From assembly GCF_003050615.1 (NCBI RefSeq), contig NZ_NWBU01000017.1, positions 62,001-126,000 on the forward strand: a stretch of DNA of 64,000 nt, given 5' to 3'. Below, in pieces: positions 48,732-59,331 of the stretch. Source of the DNA: Sphingomonas oleivorans (GTDB taxonomy: Bacteria; Pseudomonadota; Alphaproteobacteria; Sphingomonadales; Sphingomonadaceae). Numbering within the stretch: the stretch's first letter is position 1; the number at the start of each line of letters is the position of its first letter. The position numbers and the translations under genes were made by a program. Below the pieces are notes generated by a model. The model did not search any database, was not told where the DNA came from, and saw nothing but the letters and a program-made list of their open reading frames with translations.

Positions 48732-48745
48732 ATTATTTGGATAAT
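48732..48745. promoter_or_regulatory. Candidate LysR operator
   Basis: ATTAT-TTGG-ATAAT is an inverted repeat (T-N11-A style) in the AT-rich gap between the LysR and aldo-keto reductase genes. Confidence 0.5.
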
Positions 48746-48806
48746 ATCGCATTATCACATGAAATCACGAAGGCCATCTTACCGCCGACGACAGCAGGAG
48801 ATGGCA

Positions 48807-49880
48807 ATGACCAATATCCTATCCCTGGAATCCTACCGCCTTCTGGGTCGCTCCGGCCTGCGAGTCTCGCCCATGGCGCTCGGCACGATGACCTTCGGGA
48901 CCGACTGGGGCTGGGGCGCGGACAAAAGCGAGGCCCGCCGCATCTTCGACGCCTATGTCGATCGCGGCGGCAACTTCATCGATACGGCGAACCGCTATAC
49001 GGATGGAACGTCCGAGCGGTTCATCGGGGCGTTCGCCGAGGGGCGGCGCGAGCAGCTTGTACTCGCGACCAAATACACGCTCCCCTCCCGATCCGGTGAT
49101 CCCAATTCGGGCGGCAATCATCGCAAGAGCATGATCCGCTCGGTCGAGGAGAGCCTCGCCCGGCTGAAGACCGACTATATTGATCTGCTCTATCTTCATG
49201 CCTGGGACTTCACGACGCCGGTCGAGGAAGTGCTGCGCGCGATGGATGATCTCGTGCGTGGGGGCAAACTGCTCTATGTCGGCATCTCGGACACGCCCGC
49301 ATGGCAGGTTTCGCGCATGCAGGCGATCGCCGAGCTACGCGGCTGGTCGCCGCTGATCGCGCTCCAGATCGAATATAACCTCCTCGAGCGCACGGTGGAG
49401 CGCGACCTGATCCCCATGGCGCGCGAGTTGGGGCTTGGCGTGATCCCTTGGTCGCCCCTCGCGAGCGGTGTGTTGGCGGGCAAGTACAGGCAGGCAGACC
49501 TCGATCAAGGCAGAAGCGCCCCCGTCGGAGCAGGCACCCGCAAGGATTTTGCCGTCGCCAATGGCGCGTTGACCGAACGGGGCCTCGCGATCGCGGACGT
49601 CGTCAGGGAGGTGGCTGCCGAACTTGGCAGGACGCCGTCGCAAGTGGCGCTCGCCTGGACGCTCCTGGACCATGCGGTCGTAGCCCCGATCATGGGGGTG
49701 CGGACGTTGGAGCAGCTCGAGGATAATCTCTGCGCCCTTGATGTGGTCCTGACCGAAGATCAGCGTACACGCCTTTCTGAAGCGAGCGCGATCGACCTCG
49801 GCTTTCCACATGAATTCCTGTCGCGGGCAACGACACGAAACGTCATGTTTGGCGACATGAAGATCGCGGCGAGACGTTGA
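48807..49880 (+). CDS. Aldo-keto reductase
   Basis: 357 residues, starting MTNILSLESYRLLGRSGLRV, with AGGAG at 48796-48800 six bases before the ATG; an in-frame ATG at 48801 overlaps that site. TIM-barrel AKR marks: DTANRYTDGTSERFIG (catalytic Tyr), LKTDYIDLLYLHAWD, ALQIEYNLLERTVERDLIPM and GVRTLEQLEDNL, the NADPH-binding end. It reduces aldehydes or ketones; the substrate is unknown. Confidence 0.92.
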   Translation: MTNILSLESYRLLGRSGLRVSPMALGTMTFGTDWGWGADKSEARRIFDAYVDRGGNFIDTANRYTDGTSERFIGAFAEGRREQLVLATKYTLPSRSGDPNSGGNHRKSMIRSVEESLARLKTDYIDLLYLHAWDFTTPVEEVLRAMDDLVRGGKLLYVGISDTPAWQVSRMQAIAELRGWSPLIALQIEYNLLERTVERDLIPMARELGLGVIPWSPLASGVLAGKYRQADLDQGRSAPVGAGTRKDFAVANGALTERGLAIADVVREVAAELGRTPSQVALAWTLLDHAVVAPIMGVRTLEQLEDNLCALDVVLTEDQRTRLSEASAIDLGFPHEFLSRATTRNVMFGDMKIAARR

Positions 49881-49944
49881 ATGCCCTCCCGAATGACGCG
49901 GCTCGTGGAGCCGCCAGCGCTGACAGGCTCGGTTTTACTTGCCT

Positions 49945-51666
49945 TCAAGCCTGTTTCACTGCGTGGCCACACAGGGCCGACAGGCAGGCAACGAAGGGTT
50001 CCGACAATGGCCCGACCAACAGATGGGCTCGGCTTGGCGACAAGAAGATCGCGCCGCGGGGTGCTGCCTTTGCAAGCGAACCCGGGTCGCCAAGCGCGGG
50101 ATCCTTTATCGTGACGCTGAGCCTGCCCGCCCGAACGTGCCAATCCCCGATATTGTCCGCGCCCCCGAGCGCTCGCAGCACCGCATGGATGGAATCGTCG
50201 ATCGATGGCGCTGCAGCCTTGCCCTCAGCAAGCCGCTGTCGGATCTCGCCCGCCACATGGTCGGCGATCGGGCCGAGCACGACCTGCAATTTTCCGGGAC
50301 CGGGACGGACGATGCCCCGCGCGCCCAGTTCCTTCAGCGCCAGATCGTCGGTAGCCTTATTGTCGACCAGTTCCAGTCGCAACCTGGTCGTGCACGCATC
50401 CACGGTCTTGATGTTCGCGGCTCCGCCCAAGGCTGCGACAAGTCCATCCGCGCGATTGCCGGCGACAGCCGACTTGACCGGAAAAGCCGGGCTGGCCGTC
50501 TCGCGGCCGGGTGTCTTGAGATCGAAACGAACGATGCAGAATCTGAAGACCGCATAATAAAGGGCGGAGTAAGCGGCGCCGATCGGCAACAGCAGCCAGG
50601 GCTGCGTCGCCAGCCCGAAATTGAGCAGATAATCGAACAGCCCCGCCGAAAAACCAAAGCCGAGCCGCACCCCCAGCGCATCCATGATTACCATGGACAG
50701 GCCGGTCAGCGCCGCATGCACGGCATAGAGCAACGGCGCCAGGAACATGAAGGCGAACTCGATCGGCTCGGTCACGCCGGTGAGGAACGAGGTCAGCGCC
50801 AGACTGAGCAGCTGCCCGCCCACGGCCTTGCGCCGCTCAGGCAGTGCGGTGCGGTAGATCGCGAAACATGCGGCGGGAAGGCCGAACATCATGATCGGAA
50901 AGAAGCCCGACATGAACGCGCCTGCCGCAGGATCACCGGCGAAGAAGCGGTTGAGGTCGCCGGTCGCGCCATGAAAATCGCCCAGGATGAACCATGCGAT
51001 ATTGTTGAGTATGTGATGAAGCCCAGTGACGATCAAAAGCCGGTTGAGCGCGCCATAGAGGAACAATCCGACGCTGCCGGCCTCCACCACCCAATGGCTG
51101 AGACCATCGATTGCGGTTTCGAGGACAGGAAAGCCCAAACCGAAAATCAGGGCACCGCCAATGCCGGCGAACCCCGCCGCAATGGGAACGAAACGCCGCC
51201 CGCCGAAGAAGGCGAGATATTCGGGCACCTTGATCGTCGCATAGCGATTATAGAGCCAGCCGGAAACGAGCCCCGACAGGATGCCGCACGGGACGCTCAG
51301 CTTGCCTAGTTCCCGTGCCTTCCACGCCGAACTTGCAAGATCCTGCGCCACCTTGCCCGCGAAGCCGTCAATCGCCTCCGCCGGCACAGTCATCAGCGCC
51401 TTGGCCCCTTCGATCGCGACAAAATAGGCAACCGCGCCGGCAAGCCCCGCTGCGCCATGATTTTCCCGGGCGAGGCCCACGGCGACCCCGATCGCGAACA
51501 GGATTCCAAGATTCGAGAATATTGCGCCCCCCGCCGCGGCGACGAAGGGAAGCCCCAGCAGATCCGGCTGGCCGAGCCGCAGCAGCAATGCCGCGACGGG
51601 CAGCACCGCAATGGGAAGCATCAGCGCGCGACCGAGCGGCTGAAGCCTGTCGAGCGGCAGGCGCAT
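49945..51666 (-). CDS. nagE: PTS N-acetylglucosamine transporter, IIC with two IIB domains
   Basis: 573 residues. IIC membrane domain (about 1-370) with GLARENHGAAGLAGAVAYFV, GLHHILNNIAWF and a TEPIEFAFMFLAPLLYAVHA core as in GlcNAc/glucose permeases. An intact IIB (about 400-475) has the phospho-cysteine in VDACTTRLRLEL. It is followed by a second IIB-like copy (about 490-565) that aligns well but has WHVRAGRLSVTI at the cysteine site, so it cannot be phosphorylated there. Its start overlaps the EI gene stop (TGATG). GlcNAc is inferred from nagA and nagB beside it. Confidence 0.9.
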   Translation of the reverse strand: MRLPLDRLQPLGRALMLPIAVLPVAALLLRLGQPDLLGLPFVAAAGGAIFSNLGILFAIGVAVGLARENHGAAGLAGAVAYFVAIEGAKALMTVPAEAIDGFAGKVAQDLASSAWKARELGKLSVPCGILSGLVSGWLYNRYATIKVPEYLAFFGGRRFVPIAAGFAGIGGALIFGLGFPVLETAIDGLSHWVVEAGSVGLFLYGALNRLLIVTGLHHILNNIAWFILGDFHGATGDLNRFFAGDPAAGAFMSGFFPIMMFGLPAACFAIYRTALPERRKAVGGQLLSLALTSFLTGVTEPIEFAFMFLAPLLYAVHAALTGLSMVIMDALGVRLGFGFSAGLFDYLLNFGLATQPWLLLPIGAAYSALYYAVFRFCIVRFDLKTPGRETASPAFPVKSAVAGNRADGLVAALGGAANIKTVDACTTRLRLELVDNKATDDLALKELGARGIVRPGPGKLQVVLGPIADHVAGEIRQRLAEGKAAAPSIDDSIHAVLRALGGADNIGDWHVRAGRLSVTIKDPALGDPGSLAKAAPRGAIFLSPSRAHLLVGPLSEPFVACLSALCGHAVKQA

Positions 51667-54155
51667 CAGAAATCCCCCTTCAGAAGCGCGCGAACCTCAT
51701 CCGCCGATGCGGCGGCGAGCGCGCGCTCGGCCACGGCCCGGCAATGTTCAAGCCTAAGGGTCCGGACCTTCGCCTTGAGCGAAGCGATGACGCTGGGCGG
51801 GGCCGACAATTCGGTCACGCCAAGCCCGATCAGGACAGGAGCGGCCGCCGGATCCGAAGCCAGTCCGCCGCAAACGCCGACCCAACGGCCATGCGCCGCC
51901 GCACCAATGCCCGTCTGCGCGATCAGACGGAGCACCGCCGGGTGCAGCGGATCGATCTTTGCCGCCAAGGCGGGATTGCCGCGGTCGGCGGCAAGCGCAT
52001 ATTGGGTCAGGTCGTTGGTGCCGATGGAAAGGAAATCGGCCTCCGCAGCGATGCTATCCGCCAGAAGCGCCGCCGATGGCGTCTCGATCATCACGCCGAA
52101 CGGCACTTTCGCGCTGATCCCCATCGCTTTCGCGGCATCGTCGAAAATCGCGCGGACGGCACGCAACTCGTCACGATCGACGATCATCGGCACCATGATC
52201 CGGCACTGATGCATCGGCACGGCCGACAGGATCGCCCGGAACTGCGCGGCGAGAAGCTCGGGCCGATGGAGGCTGAGGCGCACGCCGCGAAGGCCGAGCG
52301 CCGGATTCTCCTCGCCATGGATGGGAAGATAGGGAACAGGCTTGTCGGCCCCGATATCGAGCGTGCGGACGATGAGCGGCCGGCCTTCGAGCGCCGCGGC
52401 GATCTTCCCATAGGCTGCGGCCTGTTCCGCTTCGGACGGCGCCTCGGTTCGATCGAGGAACAGGAATTCGGTGCGCAGCAGACCGCAGCCCTCCGCGCCC
52501 ATTTCGACGGCTCGCACCGCGTCGGCGGCGGATGCGAGGTTCGCAAAGATTTCGATCCGCCTTCCGTCCGCCATGACGCAATCGCTATGCGCGCGGGCGG
52601 CCTCGGCTTCGCGGCGCGCAGTATCGGCGCGAAGCTGCGCCGTTGCGCGTTCCAGCATCCCGGCCTCGGGATCGCCGTCGAGCGTGCCGGAGTCCGCGTC
52701 CAGGATCGCCATTCGGCCTTCCGGCAGGCGAAGCACGTCCATTCCCGTCGCAACCAGCATCGGCACACCGGCCGACGCGGCAAGGATCGCGACATGCGAT
52801 GTGGGCCCTCCGCGTGCGGAGACGATGCCGCCAAGCCGTGACATATCGAGCAGCAGGAATTGAGAGGGCAGAAGTTCGTCCGCGATCAGGATCGCGCCCT
52901 CGGGCAAGACAGGAATGAGAGGCGCTTCCTCGCCCAAGATCCTTGCGATCAGGCGCTGCTCGACATCGAGAAGATCGGCAATGCGCTCGATCAGAAGCGC
53001 GTTGCCCGTCGCGCGGATCGCTTCCGCATGCGCCCGCGTCGCGGCCCGCCACGCAAAAGCAGCGCTCTTGCCCTGGGCCAGCCAGTCCGCAGCCGCCTCG
53101 CGCAGTTCGGGATCTTCCAGCAAGGCCCGGTGCGCGGCTGCGATCGATGCGGCTTCCCCGCCGCCGGTCGTTTCGAGTTCCACGCCAATCGCCGCTATTG
53201 CGGCGTCCAATATGGCAGTCTCCTCGGTCAATCCCATGCCCTGTTCGGGCACTTCCGCATCGGCAGGGCGGAACTGCACGATCGGGCCTACGGACAGCCC
53301 CGGTGCGGCGCGAACACCCTTGAAGCGCGGCCCTTCGGCCGACGATTGCGGCGGAGCGTCGGCAATCGTCGGCCGCGGCTCTTGCGCCTCCTCCTGCGCC
53401 TCGCCCATGCCCGTCTCGATCATGTCCGCAATGGTCGTGACGGCATGCTGCGCGTCCACGCCCGTCGCGCTGATCGAGACGCTGTCGCCATGTTTCAATC
53501 CCAGCGACAGCATGGCGACGGTGCTGCGGGCGTTGGCCGCCCGGCCACCGACGGAAAAGCGGATGTCCGCCGTAAAAGGCTTGAGCGCGGCAGCGATCTT
53601 CGCGGCCGGACGGGCATGAAGGCCATGCGCCATCGGGATCATCACGTCGCGCCGGGTGACGGCTTCCCCTGTCGGTTCGGCCGTTGCCACGACCGCCGCC
53701 GCGCGATGCACCTCCATCAGCGGCTCGCCCGACGCTATAATGCGGTTGCAGGCGATCGCCCGCACGACATAGCCGTCATTGGCGACGACGATCGGCGTGA
53801 TCAGGCTCCTGGCCGCCGCCGCGACCGCATCCAGATCGAAGCGGATCAGCGGATCTCCCGTGCGGACGCGTGCGCCTGCCGCGACCAACGCGGCAAAGCC
53901 TCGACCATTCAGCGCCACCGTCTCCAGGCCGATATGGAGGAGCAGTTGCGCGTCATTGGCAAGCTCGAGAGTGATCGAATGGCCGGTCGGCGCAACCGCG
54001 ACGACCTCGGCATCGCAGGGTGCGCGCAGCACGCCGTCCAACGGGTCGATGGCGATGCCGTCTCCCATCATCCGCTCGGCGAATACGGGATCGGGCACCT
54101 CGTCGAGAGCCGCCGCCCAGCCGGCGATCGGCGCATATAGCCGGATGCCGGTCAT
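51666..54155 (-). CDS. PTS fusion protein EIIA-HPr-EI
   Basis: 829 residues from the ATG at 54155. Three phosphotransfer modules in order: EIIA-Glc type (about 1-145; His in LLLHIGLETVAL), HPr (about 160-250; HGLHARPAAKIA), and enzyme I (about 290-829; swivel His in GGPTSHVAILAAS, PEP-binding TEFLFLDRTEAPSEAEQ and the closing Cys in GVCGGLASDPAAAPV). One gene thus carries all soluble PTS parts for the coupled IICB. This private set makes GlcNAc uptake independent of a general PTS. Confidence 0.93.
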   Translation of the reverse strand: MTGIRLYAPIAGWAAALDEVPDPVFAERMMGDGIAIDPLDGVLRAPCDAEVVAVAPTGHSITLELANDAQLLLHIGLETVALNGRGFAALVAAGARVRTGDPLIRFDLDAVAAAARSLITPIVVANDGYVVRAIACNRIIASGEPLMEVHRAAAVVATAEPTGEAVTRRDVMIPMAHGLHARPAAKIAAALKPFTADIRFSVGGRAANARSTVAMLSLGLKHGDSVSISATGVDAQHAVTTIADMIETGMGEAQEEAQEPRPTIADAPPQSSAEGPRFKGVRAAPGLSVGPIVQFRPADAEVPEQGMGLTEETAILDAAIAAIGVELETTGGGEAASIAAAHRALLEDPELREAAADWLAQGKSAAFAWRAATRAHAEAIRATGNALLIERIADLLDVEQRLIARILGEEAPLIPVLPEGAILIADELLPSQFLLLDMSRLGGIVSARGGPTSHVAILAASAGVPMLVATGMDVLRLPEGRMAILDADSGTLDGDPEAGMLERATAQLRADTARREAEAARAHSDCVMADGRRIEIFANLASAADAVRAVEMGAEGCGLLRTEFLFLDRTEAPSEAEQAAAYGKIAAALEGRPLIVRTLDIGADKPVPYLPIHGEENPALGLRGVRLSLHRPELLAAQFRAILSAVPMHQCRIMVPMIVDRDELRAVRAIFDDAAKAMGISAKVPFGVMIETPSAALLADSIAAEADFLSIGTNDLTQYALAADRGNPALAAKIDPLHPAVLRLIAQTGIGAAAHGRWVGVCGGLASDPAAAPVLIGLGVTELSAPPSVIASLKAKVRTLRLEHCRAVAERALAAASADEVRALLKGDF

Positions 54156-54254
54156 GACGCCTGCGGGAAAGAATATGCATGGGCCATGGGCGAACCCGTC
54201 ACCTGCAAGCCCAAACATTTTTGGAATGCCATCCTATGCCCCCGACCATAGATG

Positions 54255-54267
54255 CCAACCTATAACC
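54255..54267 (-). promoter_or_regulatory. Candidate NagR operator facing the PTS genes
   Basis: On the minus strand this reads GGTTATAGGTTGG. The same 13-mer, one base different, lies at 54355-54367 on the plus strand, so each divergent promoter has one copy. Confidence 0.6.
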
Positions 54268-54354
54268 AATGAGACAATCCATCAGGCCAATCCGGCCGTC
54301 AAGTGCAGAAGCATCGAAAGACAGAGGCTACAGGGACAGAATCATCTGGAAATG

Positions 54355-54374
54355 GGTTATAGATTGGTTCTATA
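54355..54374 (+). promoter_or_regulatory. Candidate NagR operator facing nagR-nagB-nagA
   Basis: GGTTATAGATTGG (54355-54367) is part of a wider inverted repeat TATAGA-TTGGT-TCTATA (54358-54374), about 50 bases before the GntR start. Fits a GntR-type dimer site. Confidence 0.6.
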
Positions 54375-54421
54375 TATGCAGCGGGTCGCCGAGCGGCCCG
54401 GATCCGGGGAGACCGAGACGA

Positions 54422-55162
54422 ATGAGCCTGGCCGAGCAGATAGGACCGCTTGAGACGGAAATCCGCGCGCCGCTCTATCTGCGGCTGCAGCGGGCATTGC
54501 GCCGTGCCGTCGAGTCTCAACTACTCAAGCCCGATGAGGCGCTTCCCCCGGAACGCGATCTCGCCGCCGACTTCGATGTGTCGCGGATCACGGTGCGCAA
54601 GGCATTGGACGGACTGGTCGAGGAAGGCTTGCTGACCCGGCGACAGGGCGCGGGCACCTTCGTCAAGGGCGTGGTGGAAAAGCAATTCTCCAAGCTCACC
54701 AGCTTCTCGGAGGATATGGCGACGCGCGGGCGCAAGGTGCGTACCAAATGGCTGAGCAAATCGGAGGGCGCCGTTCGCCCCGAAGAGGCGCTGACACTGG
54801 GCCTGAGCCCCGGCACCCGCGTATTCCGTTTCCAGCGGGTCCGCTATGCCGACGACATGCCGATGGCGCTCGAACATTCGGTGATTTCGGGTTTCGGGCT
54901 TGCCGGCATCGATGCCGTCCACGATTCTCTTTATGAAGCGCTGCAAGCGACCGGCAGCCGCCCTGTGCGCGCGCTGCAGCGGCTGCGCGCCGTCCCGTTC
55001 GATGCCGAGCAGGCGATGCTGCTGGACGTCGAGCAGGGAGCGCCCGGCCTTTTCATCGAACGCCGCGGTTATCTGGAGGATGGTCGTCCGATCGAGATGA
55101 CCCATAGCTGGTATCGCGGCGACGCCTATGACTTTGTCGCCGAACTGAATGAGCGCTCATGA
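54422..55162 (+). CDS. nagR: GntR/HutC-type regulator of the N-acetylglucosamine regulon
   Basis: 246 residues, starting MSLAEQIGPLETEIRAPLYL. Winged HTH (about 15-80): LPPERDLAADFDVSRITVRK then LVEEGLLTRRQGAGTFVKG. The UTRA effector domain (about 95-240) has PGTRVFRFQRVRYADDMPMA and ends WYRGDAYDFVAEL. NagQ/NagR proteins of this class sense GlcNAc-6-P or GlcN-6-P and repress nag genes. Its start overlaps nothing upstream, but its stop overlaps the deaminase start (ATGA). Confidence 0.9.
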   Translation: MSLAEQIGPLETEIRAPLYLRLQRALRRAVESQLLKPDEALPPERDLAADFDVSRITVRKALDGLVEEGLLTRRQGAGTFVKGVVEKQFSKLTSFSEDMATRGRKVRTKWLSKSEGAVRPEEALTLGLSPGTRVFRFQRVRYADDMPMALEHSVISGFGLAGIDAVHDSLYEALQATGSRPVRALQRLRAVPFDAEQAMLLDVEQGAPGLFIERRGYLEDGRPIEMTHSWYRGDAYDFVAELNERS

Positions 55163-56193
55163 ACAAGTCCGCCGAAACCACCCAGATGTTCGCCGAGGCG
55201 AAGCAGGCAGCCGCGGTGGTCGCCGCCCAAGGCGCCGCCAATGCCGCTCGCATTGCGGCACTCGCGCTGAACCTGAGGGCCACGCCACCCAGCATGGTGC
55301 TTAGCTGCGCGCGTGGCAGCTCGGATCATGCCGCGACCTTCGCCAAATATCTGATCGAGACGCGTCTCGGAATTGCTGTCGCATCGCAGGCGCCCTCCAT
55401 CGCCTCGGTCTATGGCATGGCGCCGCGCGCGCCCGATGCGCTTTGCCTTGCAATTTCGCAGTCGGGCAAGAGTCCGGACATTCTGGCGGCCGTGGAATCG
55501 TCAAGCCGCGCCGGCGCCTCCAGCGTGGCGCTCGTCAATGTCGAGGATTCGCCGCTCGCTAATCTTGCCGATCATGTCATTCCTCTGCGCGCCGGCCCCG
55601 AGCTGAGCGTGGCGGCGACGAAGAGCTATATTGCGACCATCGCCGCGCTCATCGATCTTGTTGCCGCCTGGAGTGGCGATAGGGAATTGGCGACTGCTCT
55701 CGCCGCCGCCCCGGGCCAGCTCGAAAATGCCTGGGCGGCGGACTGGTCGCCACTGGTCGAGCGCCTGCGCGACGTTCGCGGCCTATATGTGATCGGGCGC
55801 GGCCTGGGTCTTGGGATCGCGCAAGAAGCCGCGCTGAAATTCAAGGAGACTTGCGGGCTCCATGCCGAGGCCTTCAGCGCAGCCGAGGTACGCCACGGGC
55901 CGATGGCGCTGGTGAAGCAAGGCTTTCCGCTGCTCGTCTTCCGCCAGTCGGACGAAACCGAAAGCGGCATCGACGATCTGATTTCGGAGATCGTCGCGCG
56001 CGGCGGCGAAGTCATTGTTGCGGGCCCTGCCCCAAGAGGTGCGATCGCCCTCCCCTCCATATCCGCCCATCCGGTTATCGAGCCGATGCTGCAGATCCAA
56101 TCCTTCTACCGCGCGGTCAATGCGCTATCGGTCGCACGCGGGCTCGATCCGGACAGGCCGCCCTATCTGGCCAAAGTGACGGAAACACTCTGA
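55159..56193 (+). CDS. nagB-II: SIS-domain glucosamine-6-phosphate deaminase (NagB-II)
   Basis: 344 residues with two SIS domains: SCARGSSDHAATFAKYLIET, AISQSGKSPDILAAVESS, LSVAATKSYIATIAALIDLV, then YVIGRGLGLGIAQEAALKFK and ETCGLHAEAFSAAEVRHGPM. It is like the isomerase half of GlmS without the glutaminase, the form known to deaminate GlcN-6-P to fructose-6-P. It is coupled to nagR and to nagA (TGATG). Confidence 0.9.
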   Translation: MNKSAETTQMFAEAKQAAAVVAAQGAANAARIAALALNLRATPPSMVLSCARGSSDHAATFAKYLIETRLGIAVASQAPSIASVYGMAPRAPDALCLAISQSGKSPDILAAVESSSRAGASSVALVNVEDSPLANLADHVIPLRAGPELSVAATKSYIATIAALIDLVAAWSGDRELATALAAAPGQLENAWAADWSPLVERLRDVRGLYVIGRGLGLGIAQEAALKFKETCGLHAEAFSAAEVRHGPMALVKQGFPLLVFRQSDETESGIDDLISEIVARGGEVIVAGPAPRGAIALPSISAHPVIEPMLQIQSFYRAVNALSVARGLDPDRPPYLAKVTETL

Positions 56194-57338
56194 TGCTCGC
56201 GCTTGCCAACGCCCGCATCCTCACCCCGGCCGGCTTTCTGGAAAATGCCGCCGTCCTGATCGAAGGCACGAAGATCTCGGGGATCGTCGGGAAGGACGAT
56301 ATCCCCGCAGACGCCGACATAACCGATCTGGACGGCCAGACGCTCGTTCCCGGCTTCATCGATACGCAGGTGAACGGCGGCGGTGGCGTCCTGTTCAATG
56401 ATTCGCCCACGGTGGACGCGATCGCTGCAATCGGTGCCACACATCGGGCGTTCGGCACGACCGGCTTCCTGCCGACATTGATCAGCGACGATCTCGCCGT
56501 CGTGCGCCGTGGCATAGAGGCTGTGGGAGCAGCGATCGACGCCGGGGTTCCCGGCGTTCTCGGCATCCATATCGAGGGACCGTTCCTCAACGCCGACCGC
56601 AAGGGCATACATGACAAGTCGAAGATCCGCGCGCTGGACGACGAGGGCTTCGCCGCGATCACCAGCCTGAGGCGCGGCAAGACGCTGGTGACGCTCGCGC
56701 CCGAGCGGACGACGCCGGAGATGATCCGCCGCCTCGCAAATTATGGCGTGATCGTCGCTGCGGGGCATAGCGACGGCAGCTATCAGCAAATCCACACCGC
56801 GCTCGATTACGGCCTCACCGGCTTCACGCATTTGTTCAACGCCATGTCCCCCCTCACGGCGCGCGAGCCGGGAGTGGTCGGAGCCGCGCTCGAGGATGCG
56901 GAGTCCTGGTGCGGCCTCATCGTCGACGGAAGACATGTCCACCCGACGACGATGCGACTGGCGCTGCGCTGCAAGCCGGCCGATCGCTTCATGCTCGTTA
57001 CCGACGCGATGCCCAGCGTCGGCAAGGTCGACAAGCATTTCCTGCTGCAGGGCCGGCCGATCAATGTCGTCGACGGAGTCTGCGTCAATCAGGACGGCAC
57101 GCTGGCCGGCTCCGATCTGGACATGGCCATGGCGGTGCGCAACGCCCGGCACATGCTTGGCGTCAGCCTGGAAATGGCGGTGCGCATGGCCAGCCTTCAT
57201 CCCGCCCGGTTTCTCGGCATCGATGCGGAAACGGGCACCATCGCGCCGGGCCTGAGCGCCGACATGGTGCTGCTCGACGACAGCGGACAGGTGCTGGAAA
57301 GCTGGATAGCGGGCAAAGCCGCAAGAGCCTTACGCTAA
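56193..57338 (+). CDS. nagA: N-acetylglucosamine-6-phosphate deacetylase
   Basis: 381 residues, starting MLALANARILTPAGFLENAA at 56193 with its ATG inside the TGA of nagB-II. Amidohydrolase metal motifs: GFIDTQVNGGGG, IHIEGPFLNADRKGIHD, AAGHSDGSYQQIHTALDYGL, GFTHLFNAMSPL, LVTDAMPSVG. It removes acetate from GlcNAc-6-P produced by PTS uptake, feeding the deaminase. Last gene of the unit. Confidence 0.95.
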   Translation: MLALANARILTPAGFLENAAVLIEGTKISGIVGKDDIPADADITDLDGQTLVPGFIDTQVNGGGGVLFNDSPTVDAIAAIGATHRAFGTTGFLPTLISDDLAVVRRGIEAVGAAIDAGVPGVLGIHIEGPFLNADRKGIHDKSKIRALDDEGFAAITSLRRGKTLVTLAPERTTPEMIRRLANYGVIVAAGHSDGSYQQIHTALDYGLTGFTHLFNAMSPLTAREPGVVGAALEDAESWCGLIVDGRHVHPTTMRLALRCKPADRFMLVTDAMPSVGKVDKHFLLQGRPINVVDGVCVNQDGTLAGSDLDMAMAVRNARHMLGVSLEMAVRMASLHPARFLGIDAETGTIAPGLSADMVLLDDSGQVLESWIAGKAARALR

Positions 57339-57652
57339 GCCGCCGTCCGGGCGCGTATCGCGAACGGCCCGACCCAGCGCATCGGCAGGTTTTGGTACCC
57401 GCCGGGCGAAGAGATGTGGCCGATCGGCGAACACCGGTCGAGCGGCGAAGGCGATTATGGATAGGCCTGCACCGCCCCACGCTGATCGCCACGATCGCCT
57501 ACGCCCTTCTCCCGTCCCGCCGCCTCACCGCAACGGGACAGAAAAAGTCCCTGGTCCGCCTCCGCAGCCAAGCTGCTGCCCGCATTGTGACAAGCGCATC
57601 GCCGCAGCTGATTGATCCAGTCAGCCAAAGCCGCGCCAGACGAGCGGATCCG
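57339..57652. other. Intergenic region after nagA
   Basis: 314 bases between the convergent nagA and M20 genes. The only recognisable content is a transposase fragment (57452-57555). No terminator with a T-run is seen. Confidence 0.5.
57452..57555 (+). pseudogene. Relic of a transposase C terminus
   Basis: One frame reads LWIGLHRPTLIATIAYALLP followed by SRRLTATGQKK, which matches the closing helix of IS701/IS4-like DDE transposases (a W-x-G-L-H-x-x-x-L-x-x-I-A-Y-x-x-L-x-x-R-R-L pattern). Just upstream, another frame gives EGDYG before a stop, consistent with an internal deletion. No terminal repeats or other parts remain. Confidence 0.45.
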
Positions 57653-59251
<1,599 letters not shown>

Positions 59252-59331
59252 CATCCCTCCCTCGGGACGGGCATTCCGCCCCCTGCAAATGAAGCCAAAA
59301 GCCGCGCCTCGGCCGAGGCGCGGAAACCGCA

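Noticed and set aside
53191-53204. Third copy of the GCCGC-NATT-GCGGC palindrome
   Set aside because: It lies within the EI coding part of the PTS fusion gene (codons for Ala/Ile repeats), so coding chance explains it.
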